Assembly: GCA_037126765.1 (NCBI GenBank) | Contig: JBBCBC010000016.1 | Location: 12,760,728 to 12,824,727, forward strand | DNA length: 64,000 nucleotides | Source of the DNA: Stenogyne calaminthoides | Lineage: Eukaryota; Streptophyta; Magnoliopsida; Lamiales; Lamiaceae | Reading direction: 5' to 3' | Shown here: one piece after another, positions 21,246-31,670 of the stretch | Position numbering within the stretch: position 1 is the first letter of the stretch | Layout of the letters: every line of letters begins with the position of its first letter | Notes under the pieces: model-generated | Told to the model about the DNA's origin: nothing | Databases searched by the model: none | What the model saw: the letters and a program-made list of their open reading frames with translations, nothing else | Made by a program: the position numbers and the translations under genes

Positions 21246-22500
21246 ATATAAGTCTTTCAGATCACAGCCCCAGAAGACAATTGGATGACCGAGATCAAAG
21301 AATACATCGAGAAAGGGACACTGCTAGAAGATAAGATCGCAGCTCACCGTTTACAACTAAGAGCAGCGAGGTACACCATAATCAACGAACAACTTTATAA
21401 GCGAAGTTTCTCATTGCCACTATTAAAATGCATCACCCCAGAAGAAGGTCAAGTAATCCAAAGAAATCCATGAAGGAGATTGTGGAAATCATACAGCAGG
21501 TCAGTCTCTCGTCTACAAAACAATCAGACAGGGCTACTATTGGCTAACTTTGAGAAAAGAAGCGATCGCATACGCAAATAAATGCCAACAATGTCAATTT
21601 TTCGCCCCAACAATCAAGCGAGATCCGAAAGAGCTCACCTCGATTTACAGCCCATGGCCGTTCGCGAAATGGGGGATCGACCTGATTGGTCCTTTCCCTA
21701 AGGCCCCGGGCAACTCGAAATTTATCATGGTCGCGGTAGACTACTTCACCAAGTGGGCAAAAGCAGAACCACTAGCAACCATCACTCAAGAGAAGATCAT
21801 CCGATTCATCTGGAAAAACATCAACTGTCGTTTCGGCCTCCCACAAGCTATCACAGACAATGGAAAGCAGTTCGACGGTTTCGAGATCGACGCCTTTTTT
21901 ACGAAATGAAAAATCGCAAAGTTGTTCTCCACTCCCTATCACCCTCAAACCAATGGACAAGTTGAAGCCGTGAACAAGATAATCAAACACACTCTGAAGA
22001 CTCAACTCATCGAGTCGAAGGGATTATTAGCTTTCAAATTTCCTAGCATCTTGTGGTCATACAGAACCACATTTTGAAACTCAACAGGCGAAACACCTTT
22101 TGCTTTGGCATTTGGGACGGAGGCAGTCATACCAGCCGAGGTCACGGTTAGAAGTTATCCCATGTCGCAGGCTATTACAGAGGACAACGATCATGCCATA
22201 TCTCTCAGCCTTGAGCTCCTTGAAGAAAGAAGACTGGAGGCCAATTTGAAAAATGCAAGTAACAAACAGAAGTCGGACAAATACTACAACTCAAAAGCAA
22301 AAATCCGAAGATTCACAGTCGGCGACCTCTTCTTAAGAAAAATCCTCGGAGTCCAGAAAGGAGTTTTTGGCCCGACCTGGGAAGGTCCAATGAAAATATC
22401 GAAGTGCCTACCAAATGGGGCTTATGAGCTCGAAGACATGTAGGGCATTCCCGCGATGTACCCTTGGAATGCGAACTACCTAAAGAAGTTCTACCAGTAA
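21246..22500 (+). pseudogene. Gypsy-2 integrase
   Basis: The N-terminal linker is NWMTEIKEYIEKGTLLEDK. The zinc finger is split by a slip near 21470 and continues AIAYANKCQQCQFFAP. The catalytic core has GIDLIGPFPKAPG (Asp), AITDNGKQFDG (Asp) and QTNGQVEAVNKIIKH (Glu), with TGA stops near 21907 and 22078. The C-terminal part is open at 22105-22443 (ISLSLELLEERRLEANLKNA, GVFGPTWEGP). The last codons (NYLKKFYQ) stop at 22498-22500. Compared with Gypsy-1 it lacks the 67-codon duplication. Confidence 0.88.
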
Positions 22501-23007
22501 CTATCTATTTTCAGTCATGCATCATGTTCTCCTAAAGCTTTACCAAAATTAGAAATAAAATCAAGTTTGTCATAATTTCTTTACGAATTAAACGTTTATC
22601 ACAACATTAGGCAACTTTTTACATTCATGAACTTGGGGGACTGGTCCTCGACCTCTCACGAGTTCGGTCAAATATAGATTCACAAATGAAAAAAGATAAG
22701 CCAAACATATAGGAAATTCTTTCTAAAAACATCAAGTACCTTGTAGTTTCTTGACAAAATAGAACACACTATCATTTTTTAATAAATTTTTTACAGTCTT
22801 TTACATTTACGAACTTGGGGGACTGGTCCCCGACCTCTCACGAGTTCGGTCAAAAGGAGATTCGCAAATGAAAAGAATATAATAAAAATCCAGAAAATGC
22901 ATGACCATATTTCTAAAGACTAGGGACAGGGGGATAAAATATTAGCATCATGAAAAGTCATTTCAATAAAATCATGCTTGTCCAAAGTCTTCAGAAAAGA
23001 TGATCAG
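22501..23007 (+). other. Gypsy-2 3' non-coding region before the array
   Basis: No gene is present. A 180-bp segment is repeated once: GAACTTGGGGGACTGGTCC with CGACCTCTCACGAGTTCGG occurs at about 22630-22665 and again at about 22812-22850. These are leftovers of tandem growth in the same zone as the 58-bp array. Confidence 0.6.
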
Positions 23008-23790
23008 GTCGCATACCATATCTAAGCCGACAATCACGTCGCATACCATATCTAAGTCGACACTCAGGTCGCATATCGTCTATAAGACGATCTCCATCGC
23101 ATGCCCTATCTAAGTTAACACTCATGTCGCATATCATATATAAGACGACCTCGGTCGCATACCCCATCTAAGTCGACAATCAGGTTGCATATCACCTATA
23201 AGATGATCTCGGTCGCATGCCCTATCTAAGTCGACACTCAGGTTGCATATCACCTATAAGACGACCTCGGTCGCATGCCCTATCTAAGTCGACACTCAGG
23301 TCGCATATCACCTATAAGATGACCTCGGTCGCATGCCCTATCTAAGTCGACACTCAGGTCGCATATCATCTATAAGACGACCTCGATCGCATGCCCTATC
23401 TAAGTCGACACTCAGGTCGCATATCATCTATAAGATAACCTCGGTCGCATGCCCTATCTAAGTCGACACTCAGGTCGCATATCATCTATAAGATGATCTC
23501 GGTCGCATGCCCTATCTAAGTCGACACTCAGGTCGCATATCACCTATAAGACGACCTTGGTAGCATGCCCTATCTAAGTTGACACTCAGGTCACATATCA
23601 TCTATAAGACAACCTCGGTCGCATGCCCTATCTAAGTCGACAATAACGTTGCATACCATATCTAAGTCGACAATTAGGTCGCATACCTATCTAAGTCGAC
23701 AAAGCCAAAAATATCTAAGGCAATCTGGTCGCATACCATCTATAAGAAGACCTCGGTCGCATACCTTATCTGAGTCGACGGACAGGTCGC
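23008..23790 (+). repeat. 58-bp tandem array in the Gypsy-2 3' region
   Basis: About ten full units of 58 bp, with degenerate units at both ends. Each unit is two related 29-bp halves. One half contains GGTCGCATATC and TATAAGACGAC; the other contains GGTCGCATGCCC and TATCTAAGTCGAC. Unit starts fall near 23068, 23184, 23242, 23300, 23358, 23416 and so on. Tat and Ogre elements are known for such hypervariable repeats between pol and the 3' LTR, and these can seed satellite DNA. Gypsy-1 has a decayed version of the same motif. Confidence 0.92.
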
Positions 23791-24096
23791 AACAGTTACT
23801 AAATAACTGATCATTCATCACATTTTATTACCCAGGTCTCCAAGAAGACAAGATACGCAAGCTTGCCGACCTCAAAGTATTCAAAGAAATAGACAAACAT
23901 TCAAAGAAGAAGCAAGAAAGATAAAAGGAAGCGACATCGATAGAAAACCGAAAGCAAACATTCATTAATAAACGCCCGAAGGCAGCAAAAGTCTTACACC
24001 CCATGGGAAAACACTTACACACCCCGAAGGGTGATTACATAGAACGCCCGAAGGTGATTGGCATACTGCCGTAGAAAAACACTTTCAAGGGAATCA

Positions 24097-24617
24097 GCTC
24101 GGCGGAGCATCCGGGGTCCCCTCATTAGGGTTGGTCGATACAATTTGTTTGACCCCGGGAATCTCAATGCCAGCCTGATCCCCCACACCATCAACCTCTG
24201 ATCCATATCATCCACCTTGTCGTCCGAGCTAGGCACCTCGGGGATAACCTCGTCGGATAAAAAGTCAAATTTGGCCGAGTCAATGAACCCAGTCGAAGGA
24301 GCACCCGCACCGACTCCCGCCACCTCCACATTTTGAACTTCTGGCTCGGCGGAACTGTCAACCCTCACAGGCGATTTACATATTTTCTTCCGGAGGTAGC
24401 TCCTCCTAGACGTAACCTCCCCCGGAATCTCCACTGGTACTTCACTCACCATTTTGGAGGAGACATCTATCAAAGTGGGCTCCTCCCCTCGGCAGCCCCG
24501 TTGCCGGCAAACCCCCACATCCGGAGCAGAACTCTCAGCCACACTCCTCGAAGAGATTCGATCCCTAGAATCCATATGAGAAGAAGACGAAGTAAGGAGA
24601 GAAAGAAGAAAATCCAA
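24097..24617 (-). pseudogene. Short antisense ORF of Gypsy-2
   Basis: The ORF is on the strand opposite gag-pol, between the array and the polypurine tract, like the antisense ORF of Gypsy-1. It may start at 24617 or at the internal ATG near 24574 (MDSRDRISSRSVAESSAPD). The product is Ser/Arg-rich then acidic. A slip near 24180 moves it into a frame ending GIEIPGVKQIVSTNPNEG and a stop near 24097; without the slip the frame runs on to 24015 as less likely sequence. The middle transposon-type domain and coiled coil of the Gypsy-1 protein are absent, so this looks like an internal deletion that kept both ends. Function is unknown. Confidence 0.5.
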
Positions 24618-24731
24618 AATTTACCTTAAATGGAACGACATCGAAGCTACGATTGAAGGGGTAGCAGGAACGATACAAGTGGATTTTTGGAAATTCAGTG
24701 TGCGAAAAATGAGAAGAGAAAGGGGAAAGGC

Positions 24732-24741
24732 ATATATATAG
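24732..24741 (-). promoter_or_regulatory. TATA box of the Gypsy-2 antisense ORF
   Basis: The minus strand reads CTATATATATGCC about 115 bp upstream of the ATG at 24617, followed by a CT-rich leader. Gypsy-1 has a TATA box and CT-rich leader in the same relation to its antisense ORF. Confidence 0.5.
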
Positions 24742-24965
24742 GGAGAATTAAGGGCGAGTAGGCCGACCCGTGACTTTTCTCATCTCGTGCATAGGACCCA
24801 CGCACCATCATTACCTAGACTCCATAGGCGTGGCAGTCGAGGCGAGTTATCGTCATCACACCAATTTCCGAGATAATAACCAGGCGTACTCAAGAAGCTT
24901 TGGGACCTCGCGCACCATGATCGAGGCAACGCTCAAAAAGTAGCTCGCCCTCCTCAGCGAGCATA

Positions 24966-24986
24966 GGAAGAGGAGCTAGGGGTTAT
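24966..24986 (+). other. Gypsy-2 polypurine tract
   Basis: GGAAGAGGAGCTAGGGGTTA directly precedes the 3' LTR. Purines dominate, and the position is that expected for the plus-strand primer. Confidence 0.7.
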
Positions 24987-25680
24987 TGTTGTGTGCATAT
25001 CGCGCGAGGTCGAAGGCGACCAAGACAGGATCTCGTGGAAGTAAGATCGAATTATTAATAAGTATAACACCTCGCGAGGTATAACGGGATGAAGGGCAGA
25101 TCGAATGTAGAATACGCGACCTAAAGAGGTCCCGCCCACCTCGGACTGACACAATCACAGAGCATTAACTACAATTTTACTGGATTCAGATAGGCGGCGC
25201 CGAGGAACTTACTCAAAGAGGGCCTTAATCAGAGAAGAGTCAGTAAATGACACTTATGATTGACAGCTAGGAATACTTAAATGGCTAAATCCCTGCAAAT
25301 CCGGATTTGTCTTGGGCGACGTTCCAGCGAAGTTCCAAAAGCCACGATATCTCTAGCAACCTTCCAGCGACTACCGACCTGAGTCACATCAATCTTGTAG
25401 CATTTAATGTTTCACAGAGCCACTTTCGGCTGTTTGTACTTCTAATCTGGGAGAGTGAGTTCCACTCTCCCAAACCCTATAAATATGGGTCATTTATGAC
25501 CAAGAAATCTAGAGAATTCAATACCTTACCAAATCTCTTGAAGATTGATTACTCAAACACTTATTCTCTCAAACAATCATATAACATAAATGCAATCCAC
25601 TTTACACATTTATTATTTGTGTCACTAAGATCGTCCAGCCATATCATTAATCCCTAATCCATATATTTTAGTGCACAACA
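24987..25680 (+). repeat. Gypsy-2 3' LTR
   Basis: Partner of 15743-16435 with about 40-45 visible differences, mostly single-base and C/T or A/G. Ends GTGCACAACA at 25680. The TATA box is conserved. The open frame 25307-25657 inside is the same LTR frame as in the 5' copy and is not a gene. Confidence 0.93.
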
Positions 25681-25685
25681 TAGGC

Positions 25686-25702
25686 CAACAAAGTATCCAA
25701 CA
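25686..25702 (-). repeat. Copia-1 3' LTR, inner end
   Basis: The short remainder of the LTR cut off by Gypsy-2. On the element's strand it is the first bases of the LTR, TGTTGGATACTTTGTTGG. It joins the sequence at 15742 when Gypsy-2 and one target copy are removed. Confidence 0.75.
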
Positions 25703-25869
25703 TAAAGTAAATGACAGAAATATAAATCTATCATCTAGTTGTCCATTAACAGAGTTTATAAAGTAAAGAGTAGTAAATAAAAGATTACAACACAGAAAGG
25801 AATTTTTATAGTGAAATATAGGGAAGGACTGGGCCATTGGAATGGCTACATCTCCATAATCTACAAATG

Positions 25870-25900
25870 CTCCCCCATACTTCAAAAACTCCCCCTGTCT
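25870..25900 (-). other. Copia-1 polypurine tracts
   Basis: On the minus strand two G-rich runs lie 15 bp apart, AGGGGGAG and GGGGGAG, just behind the stop of ORF3 and 170 bp before the LTR. SIRE elements often carry several such tracts. Which one primes cannot be told here. Confidence 0.6.
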
Positions 25901-25909
25901 TGAACCTGT

Positions 25910-28134
25910 TCACCAGTTATCAGCTCCATATAGCTGATCAATGATAACAACACTCTCTAGGGACATACTCTCCCTGTTAGGAGTCTTCTTCAGATCATCA
26001 TCAGTGTCATCAGGGCTATCATCTTCAACTGGTTCAGCTTCATCAGGTACCATTGGTTCAGCAGCAGCATCATTAAGTGCTTCTTCAATAGCTTCCTCTA
26101 CAACGTCATTAACAACATCTTGGACAACATCATCAACCTCTCTGTCATCAGCAGCATTCTGATCATCTTGTGCAGTAGCACCATCATCATCCTCAGCATC
26201 ATCTTCAACCTTATCAGCAGCATCTGGTTGATCATCCTTCTCACCTGCATGGCTAGATGGACCAATTCCATCATCACCACCATCATTGTCACCATCATCA
26301 GGTGATCCTCCCCCTGTTGGAGTAGAGATGAGGCTTCTCCAGAAGGTTTGTTGTTTAACCAGAGCATCTATACTGTGCTAGATGGATTGAATTTGATCAA
26401 TAATGAAAGAATTTGAAAAAGTTATAGAGGGGATACCAGCATGCCTTGTGATGTTGTAAGGAATGTTGCCAATAGAATGGGCAACATTCTCAGTCTACTG
26501 TTCAGTGTCATTCGTACGTAGATCAATCACACGGTTACCAGCTTTCAGAACTGGGGAAATACCAAAACTAGGGATAAAGCCACTTATCTTTTCTCCTCTA
26601 GGCCTGTCAAACTCCAACTTATCCAAGAACTGACAGATCAAACTTGGATATGAAAACATCCCACCTTCACCATGTTTTCCAGCAAGAGACACCACATTAT
26701 CAAATATGATTTGTCCCATGTTGAACTTGTTCAGATGAACAATTTTGTATAGTAGGAAAACATGTTCTTTAGTAAGCACAATGGAGTTTCTAAATGGAAA
26801 CCAGTTTGAGACCAAAAGTTTATGCATAACAGAATAGAGAGAAGTCAATTTAGCAGCTGAAAATTGTAATGTCCATTCAGGATATCTTCCACCAGTTATC
26901 ACAGACATAACTTCCCCAATCTCTAGATCAATACTTTCTTCCTCCACATTCCTAGTCCTTAGGAAAATATTGATGAGTTTAGGAGTGATGGTAACCACAT
27001 TATGCCTAAACCTTACTTTCCCCATAATTAGAAGATTGTCTATCACCACAACTATTCTTTAGATTAGCATAGAATACAGCAACCCAAGACACAAAGTATG
27101 GTTTAACATATTGTAGAGCATGTAAGAGGGATCTACTCTCTAGAAATCCTATCATATTGTTGGCTTCAAATTCAGAAAGTTTAATGATTCTTTCATCAAC
27201 AATATACCTCTTCAACATGGTTTTCACAATTCTAGACCTCCTATCATATTCAATTTTATCATCAGGGTCTGAATCAAGCATAGTTACCTCATCAGAATCA
27301 TAAGAATGATCAAACTCTGGAGCAGCTTCACTATCAGCTTGTACAGGCTACTTGCTTCAAACTCAGTGTCTTCCTCAGGGTCCTCAGGATCTCAGTTTCA
27401 AAGTCCTCTTCAGCAGAATCATCTGTCTCAGCTTCCTCTTTCTCAGAATCATCTTTCTCAGCATCCTTAGATGGTTCTGCAGCATCAGGAGCAACATTTA
27501 CAAATGGTTCACTTCTACTTTTGGTTCGTTTCTCTTTCTTTGCCATCAATTCCTCCATTGTTAAGTCATCATCAGAATCTTTTGGTTCAGCAACACGGAC
27601 TTCAGGAATTTCCATCTCTTCATCAGAATCTTCCACTTGGATTGGATCATCAACACCACCATCAGTCCTTTTGGGACATTTTCCAGTGTCGTCCACCTTC
27701 TTACCAAGGTTTCTCTGTGAGACTCTCCTCTTTACCCATTTTCCACATCTTTTAGGGGCTAACTGTTTCTCCCTCAGCCAAATGTTCTTCAATTTCTCCC
27801 CCATTCCTTCTAAATCGGAGGAATCAACACCATGCATCTCAGCATCAGTGGATTGAGTAGTATCTTCAGCGGGTTTAGGAGTAGGTTCATTAGGAATTTC
27901 AGTGGCTAAAGGTTTTGTAGAGAGATCAACATAATCAGACACATTGATCAGTATGGAACCAACATAGATGTCGGGCAAAACGAACGAGTTTAGTTCAACG
28001 GTTTATTTGACAATAAGTTCAACAAGGGATTTTGGAGATGAATTGGGAATTTTAACAGCAGGAGGTTTAGGAATAGATGAAGACGATGATCCACCAACAT
28101 TTGTGAAATCATAATCTGGGTTTTGTGCGGCCAT
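25910..28134 (-). pseudogene. Copia-1 ORF3 (env-position protein of SIRE elements)
   Basis: The start at 28134 reads MAAQNPDYDFTNVGGSS; an in-frame stop follows near 28002. The N-terminal 250 residues are acidic with Lys/Arg patches (DDLTMEELMAKKEKRTKS). The core (27281-26495, with a slip near 27045) is folded-looking: YVKPYFVSWVAVFYANL, KEHVFLLYKIVHLNKFNMGQ and GMFSYPSLICQFLDKLEFD. It fits the plant transposon protein family seen in SIRE ORF3. The C-terminus is very acidic (Asp/Glu/Ala) and ends IIDQLYGADNW at 25910. I see no signal peptide and no convincing membrane segment, so a true envelope role is not supported. Confidence 0.7.
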
Positions 28135-28239
28135 TTCAGCAAGAAGATTTAAAGGGTTCGAGTTCGCCGGAGATGAGGGTTTTGGGTGAGAAGGGTTTGC
28201 GTGAGTTTGTGAATGATCAGGAGTGACCGATGGGTTTTG

Positions 28240-28246
28240 TATTTAA
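28240..28246 (-). promoter_or_regulatory. Promoter-like leader of Copia-1 ORF3
   Basis: The minus strand reads GGCTTAAATACAAAACCCA about 110 bp upstream of the ORF3 ATG, followed by a C-rich, G-poor leader. Copia-4 has GGCTATATAAACCCC at nearly the same distance before its ORF3. The match in place and sequence suggests a promoter for ORF3; transcription is not shown. Confidence 0.45.
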
Positions 28247-28249
28247 GCC

Positions 28250-29189
28250 ATTTCACCGCCTTTCTGTCCAATAAAAAATACACAGACATTAAAATAATGT
28301 TATATGAAATATAGGAATGAAAAGTAAAGCATATGACCGAAAATAATGAAATCACACAAGTGTAAATAACACAAACCTTGAATCCTATGCGCAACAACAA
28401 TGTTTTCAGCTTTCAGTATTAAACAACACAAACAATTCGACCTTAAGTAGAAAACAAAATTAGGAGGTTACTACACAAACCCACAAAAACTGACATGGAG
28501 TGGTACAAAGATAACCACCCACTATGTTGAAGTTATGTGATCGTGTGATGTGTAAGAAAGCCGCCAAAAATATTTTCAAAACCAGGAACTATATCCAAAA
28601 TTAAATAGACACAAATTTAAGTTGAAACAACTCATTTAATCCACAAAATCGACTTAAGAAGATCATTAAACAAATCATGTATGATAGATAAAATTCGAAT
28701 CACTTAAGGTTTCATAAAATGTCGGCACACATATATCTCAACACTCAATTTTGCATGAAATTCATCATCAAAGTGTTGCATATTTTGAATTTTTCTTTTA
28801 AACACATGTTCACATTGATCCACCTTTTCAAGAGAGTGCATCGTAGTAGCAAGCTCCGTGCCCCATAGTTACTCAATGAATTATGAACAAACATGGATGT
28901 ATATTTAATCACCTTTTGAAAAGAGAACATCGTAGTAGCGAGCTCCGTGTCCCATAGTTACTCAGTGATTACACATCTAAGTTGTGTTATATTTTTAATG
29001 CATTTAAGAGATATATACCCAGGACTCTGTATCTAAACCATGATTCAAACAATAAGATCAAAACACTATCATTTAAAGTTCAAAATAAGCAAATACAGTA
29101 GACAAACTCATCGTCAAAACCACAATGTTGCTTCAAATGTTGAAAATATTTGTCACAACATCTAGTGTTTATTTTTCAGATATAGCAAA
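28250..29189. other. Copia-1 spacer between RNase H and ORF3
   Basis: Non-coding as read. An 89-bp direct duplication is visible: CATCGTAGTAGCxAGCTCCG begins at 28839 and again at 28928, each preceded by a CACCTTTT run. The frames 28149-28400 and 28745-28930 show no known content. Confidence 0.6.
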
Positions 29190-30750
29190 GACCAAGAGAT
29201 TTTCTAAGTGAAGAAAACCTCTCATTATCAAGGGTTTTTGTGAAAATCTCAGCAAGTTATTTTTCAGTAGAAATGTACTCTAACTTCACAACTTCTTTCT
29301 CTACAAGATCTCTTATAAAGTGATGTCTTATACTTATATGCTTAGTCAAAGAATGTTGCACATGATTCTTGGAAATATTGATAGCACTAGTATTATCACA
29401 ATAAACAGTCAAAATACCACTTTCCAACCCATAATCATCAAACATCTTTTTAAGGCAAAGCAGTTGAGTGCAGCAACTTTCAACATCAACATATTCAGAC
29501 TCAGTAGTTGATTGTGAAACACAGTTCTATTTCTTACTATGCCAGGAGATAATATTATTTCCCATGTAGAAACATCCTCCACTAGTACTTTTTCTGTCAT
29601 CACAGTCACCTGCCCAATCTGCATCACTATAGCCAACTAAAGAGCAGTTAGTATCCTTTGAGTACCAAATACCTAGATCATATGTTCCAACCACATATCT
29701 TATAATTCTTTTCACAGAATTAAGATGTGATTTCTTAGGATTAGCTTGATATCTAGCACAAAGACAGACACTATACATAATATCAGGCCTACTAGAAGTT
29801 AAGTACAAAAATTACCAATCATTGATCTATACAAAGTAGGATCAACATCTTTTCCAATCAAGTCTTTACTCAACTTTTGAGTTGAACCCATAGGGGTTTT
29901 CATAGTTTTAGCACTTTCCAGACCAAAACTTTTCACCAAATTCTTAGCATATTTTTTTTGAGAAAATAAAATACTATCTTTCATTTGTTTGATTTGAAGA
30001 CCCAAAAAGAAATTCAGTTCTCCAACCATGGACATTTCAAAAGTACAAATCATTTCTTTAACAAAACTATCAAGCATATCATTACAAGTTGAACCAAATA
30101 CAATATCATCAACATATATTTGAGCAACCATGATATCACTCTTAGAATTTTTAATGAATATGGTTCTATCAGCTTCACCTCTTAAAAATCCAAACTCAAG
30201 TAAGAAATCAGTAAGTCTACCATACCAAGCTCTAGGTGCTTGTTTTAGACCATACAAAGCTTTCGTTAACTTGTAAACATGATCAGAAAATTCCAGATTT
30301 TTAAAACCTTTAGGTTGTTCAACATAAGCTTCATCATTCAGAATACCACTTAAGAATGCAACGTTAACATCCATTTGATGCAAGTTAATGTTAAGAAACA
30401 TGCAATAGCAAGAAGTAATCTAATAGATTCTATTCTAGCAACAGGAGCAAATGTTTCATCAAAGTATATTCCTTCAATCTGAGTATAACCTTGAGCAACC
30501 AATCTAACCTTATTTCTCACAATATTTTCAAATTCATCAGTTTTACTCATGAAAATCCACTTTGTTCCTATGACATTAATGTCAGAATTAGGTCTAGGTA
30601 CAAGTGTCCAAACATCATTTCTTTCAAACTGATTAAGCTCTTCGTGCATAGCATTTATCCAATTTTCATCATTAAGAGCTTCTTTCACATTCTTAAGCTT
30701 AATTGCTGAATGATAACACTCAAAAGTGGTAGCTTCTTTGATTGATCAAG
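29190..30750 (-). pseudogene. Copia-1 reverse transcriptase and RNase H
   Basis: RT starts at ALNDENWINAMHEELNQFER, KWIFMSKTDEFENIVRNK and ARLVAQGYTQ-like sequence (30350-30688). After a slip near 30370 comes DVNVAFLSGILNDEAYVEQP, LYGLKQAPRAWYGRLTDFL, AQIYVDDIVFGST (YVDD active site) and ELNFFLGLQIKQ. RNase H follows after a slip near 29805: YLTSSRPDIMYSV, GYSDADWAGD, then after a stop SQSTTESEYVDVE, VYCDNTSAINISKNHVQHSL and KHISIRHHFIRDLVEK. The upstream end near 30750 is abrupt: integrase, protease and gag are missing. Confidence 0.9.
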
Positions 30751-30966
30751 GGGGCATGTAAAAAATGTGTTGGATTATAATCTATTATTTTTCTCTCTCT
30801 TTTTTGCTGTAGATTAGTGTTTTATTCAAAAAAAAAAATTGAAAGAATTATTTAAGGTCGTTTTCCATTAATCCTACTACAGTGCTTGTAATCATGGGGA
30901 TGACGAATTTGAAACTAGACAAGAAAAATACATCACATTGTTAAAGTCCTAACAACAATTGTTCTG
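30751..30966. other. Unassigned spacer
   Basis: Short AT-rich stretch between the truncated end of Copia-1 and copy B of the duplicated locus. It has no ORF, no known repeat and a run of A at 30829-30838. Confidence 0.4.
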
Positions 30967-31197
30967 CAGCTCTAGTTTTGCAATATACCATGCACAAGTT
31001 TGCAAGATGTAGTTTTTTTTAAACGAAAGAAAGATTAATCTGATTTTGCATCTAGGTACGCTTCTATACAATATTACACGTGCAACTTTAACGTTAAGGA
31101 AGAGCCATAAAATTTACGGATTCTTTGCGAATTAATAGTGTCTTTCCAAAGTAATAGCGTAAAACAAATAGAAAATAAAACGCATGCAAATTTATAG

Positions 31198-31432
31198 GAG
31201 TGAGTCTCATGTACACCCAAGTGTACCGTGCATTCATAGTGCATTTTTTAAATGTGCGTCTTCTTATATTGAAAAGTGCAACTTATTTACACTGAAGCGT
31301 TAAACTATTTTTCCATATTAATGGTTGCACGCTTCAGTGTAAATAAGTTGCACTTTTCAATATAAGAAGACGCACGTTTTGAAAATGCAATATGAGTGCA
31401 CGGTGCACTTGGATGCATACAAGACTTAGGCT
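31198..31432. mobile_element. 235-bp fold-back MITE
   Basis: The outer arms match imperfectly (AGTCTCATGTACACCCAAGT and AGTCTTGTATGCATCCAAGT on opposite strands). Inside is a perfect 47-bp inverted repeat, 31254-31300 against 31329-31375, with a 28-base spacer. The flanks repeat ATTTATAG (31190-31197 and 31433-31440), an 8-bp target duplication that is single in copy A. The length of the duplication fits hAT or, if one base longer, Mutator. It has no coding capacity. Confidence 0.8.
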
Positions 31433-31464
31433 ATTTATAGTAGTATTGTAAGGACATATATATA

Positions 31465-31670
31465 ACCCCCAAGGGTTGACCTAGTGGTATAGGCTTGAGA
31501 CTTAAGAGTGTGCTCTCTCTAAGTCTTAGGTGCGATCAACTTTTGAGATGGGTCAGTCCATACAGAGCTTGACTCTGGCTTGAAGTGGGATCCCTACTAA
31601 TGGACGGTGGATTCTAGTTCCCCGGGTTAATCGGTCCTTGGGTCGGATACCGAGTTATCAAAAAAAAAAA
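31465..31670 (+). mobile_element. tRNA-derived SINE
   Basis: The head CCAAGGGTTGACCTAGTGGT with GTATAGGC looks like a pol III A box. About 50 bp on, TAGGTGCGATCAAC is in the place of a B box (usual GGTTCGATCC). The element ends in a run of A at 31660-31670. The flanks GTAAGGACATATATATA (from 31448) and GTAAGGACACGTATATATG (from 31671) are the target duplication, single in copy A at 13384-13400. This is a clean retroposition event, about 205 bp long. The family name is not assigned. Confidence 0.82.

Larger units (their letters stand above)
15743..25680 (+). mobile_element. Gypsy-2: full-length Tat-type Ty3/Gypsy LTR retrotransposon
   Basis: LTRs of 693 and 694 bp (15743-16435 and 24987-25680) both run TGTTGTGTGC to GTGCACAACA. 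The flanks are TAGGT (15738-15742) and TAGGC (25681-25685), a 5-bp target duplication with one mismatch, inside the 3' LTR of Copia-1. The order on the plus strand is gag, protease, RT, RNase H, archaeal RNase H, integrase, a tandem array, an antisense ORF and the polypurine tract. By eye the LTRs differ at about 40-45 sites (roughly 6 %), which would mean an insertion a few million years old if all differences are true. Several stops and slips break pol. Confidence 0.95.
14809..30750 (-). mobile_element. Copia-1: SIRE-type Ty1/Copia element, 5'-truncated, split by Gypsy-2
   Basis: On the minus strand from right to left: RT and RNase H (30750-29190), a non-coding spacer, an extra long ORF3 (28134-25910), G-rich polypurine tracts (near 25880) and the 3' LTR (25702-25686 plus 15742-14809). 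An ORF behind pol in the env position is the mark of the SIRE/Maximus group. The 5' LTR, gag, protease and integrase are missing; the element stops just upstream of the first RT motif. Gypsy-2 lies in the LTR and is flanked by TAGGT and TAGGC. The left edge is uncertain by about 3 bp because no target duplication survives. Confidence 0.85.

Noticed and set aside
23008..23790. Regular repeats that could be mistaken for a CRISPR array
   Set aside because: There are no unique spacers: the whole 58-bp unit repeats, it lies inside a plant retrotransposon, and the DNA is eukaryotic.
25941..26162. Plus-strand Ser-rich open frame
   Set aside because: It is the mirror of the acidic Asp/Glu/Ala tail of Copia-1 ORF3 on the other strand; GAT/GAC codons read as ATC/GTC and TCA/TCC.
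26495..28134. A true viral envelope gene in Copia-1
   Set aside because: The ORF is in the env position, but no signal peptide, no convincing membrane anchor and no glycoprotein features are visible; it fits the plant transposon protein family instead.
31465..31560. A tRNA gene at the SINE head
   Set aside because: A-box and B-box-like motifs are present, but no cloverleaf can be formed, and the unit has a body, an A-rich end and a target duplication.
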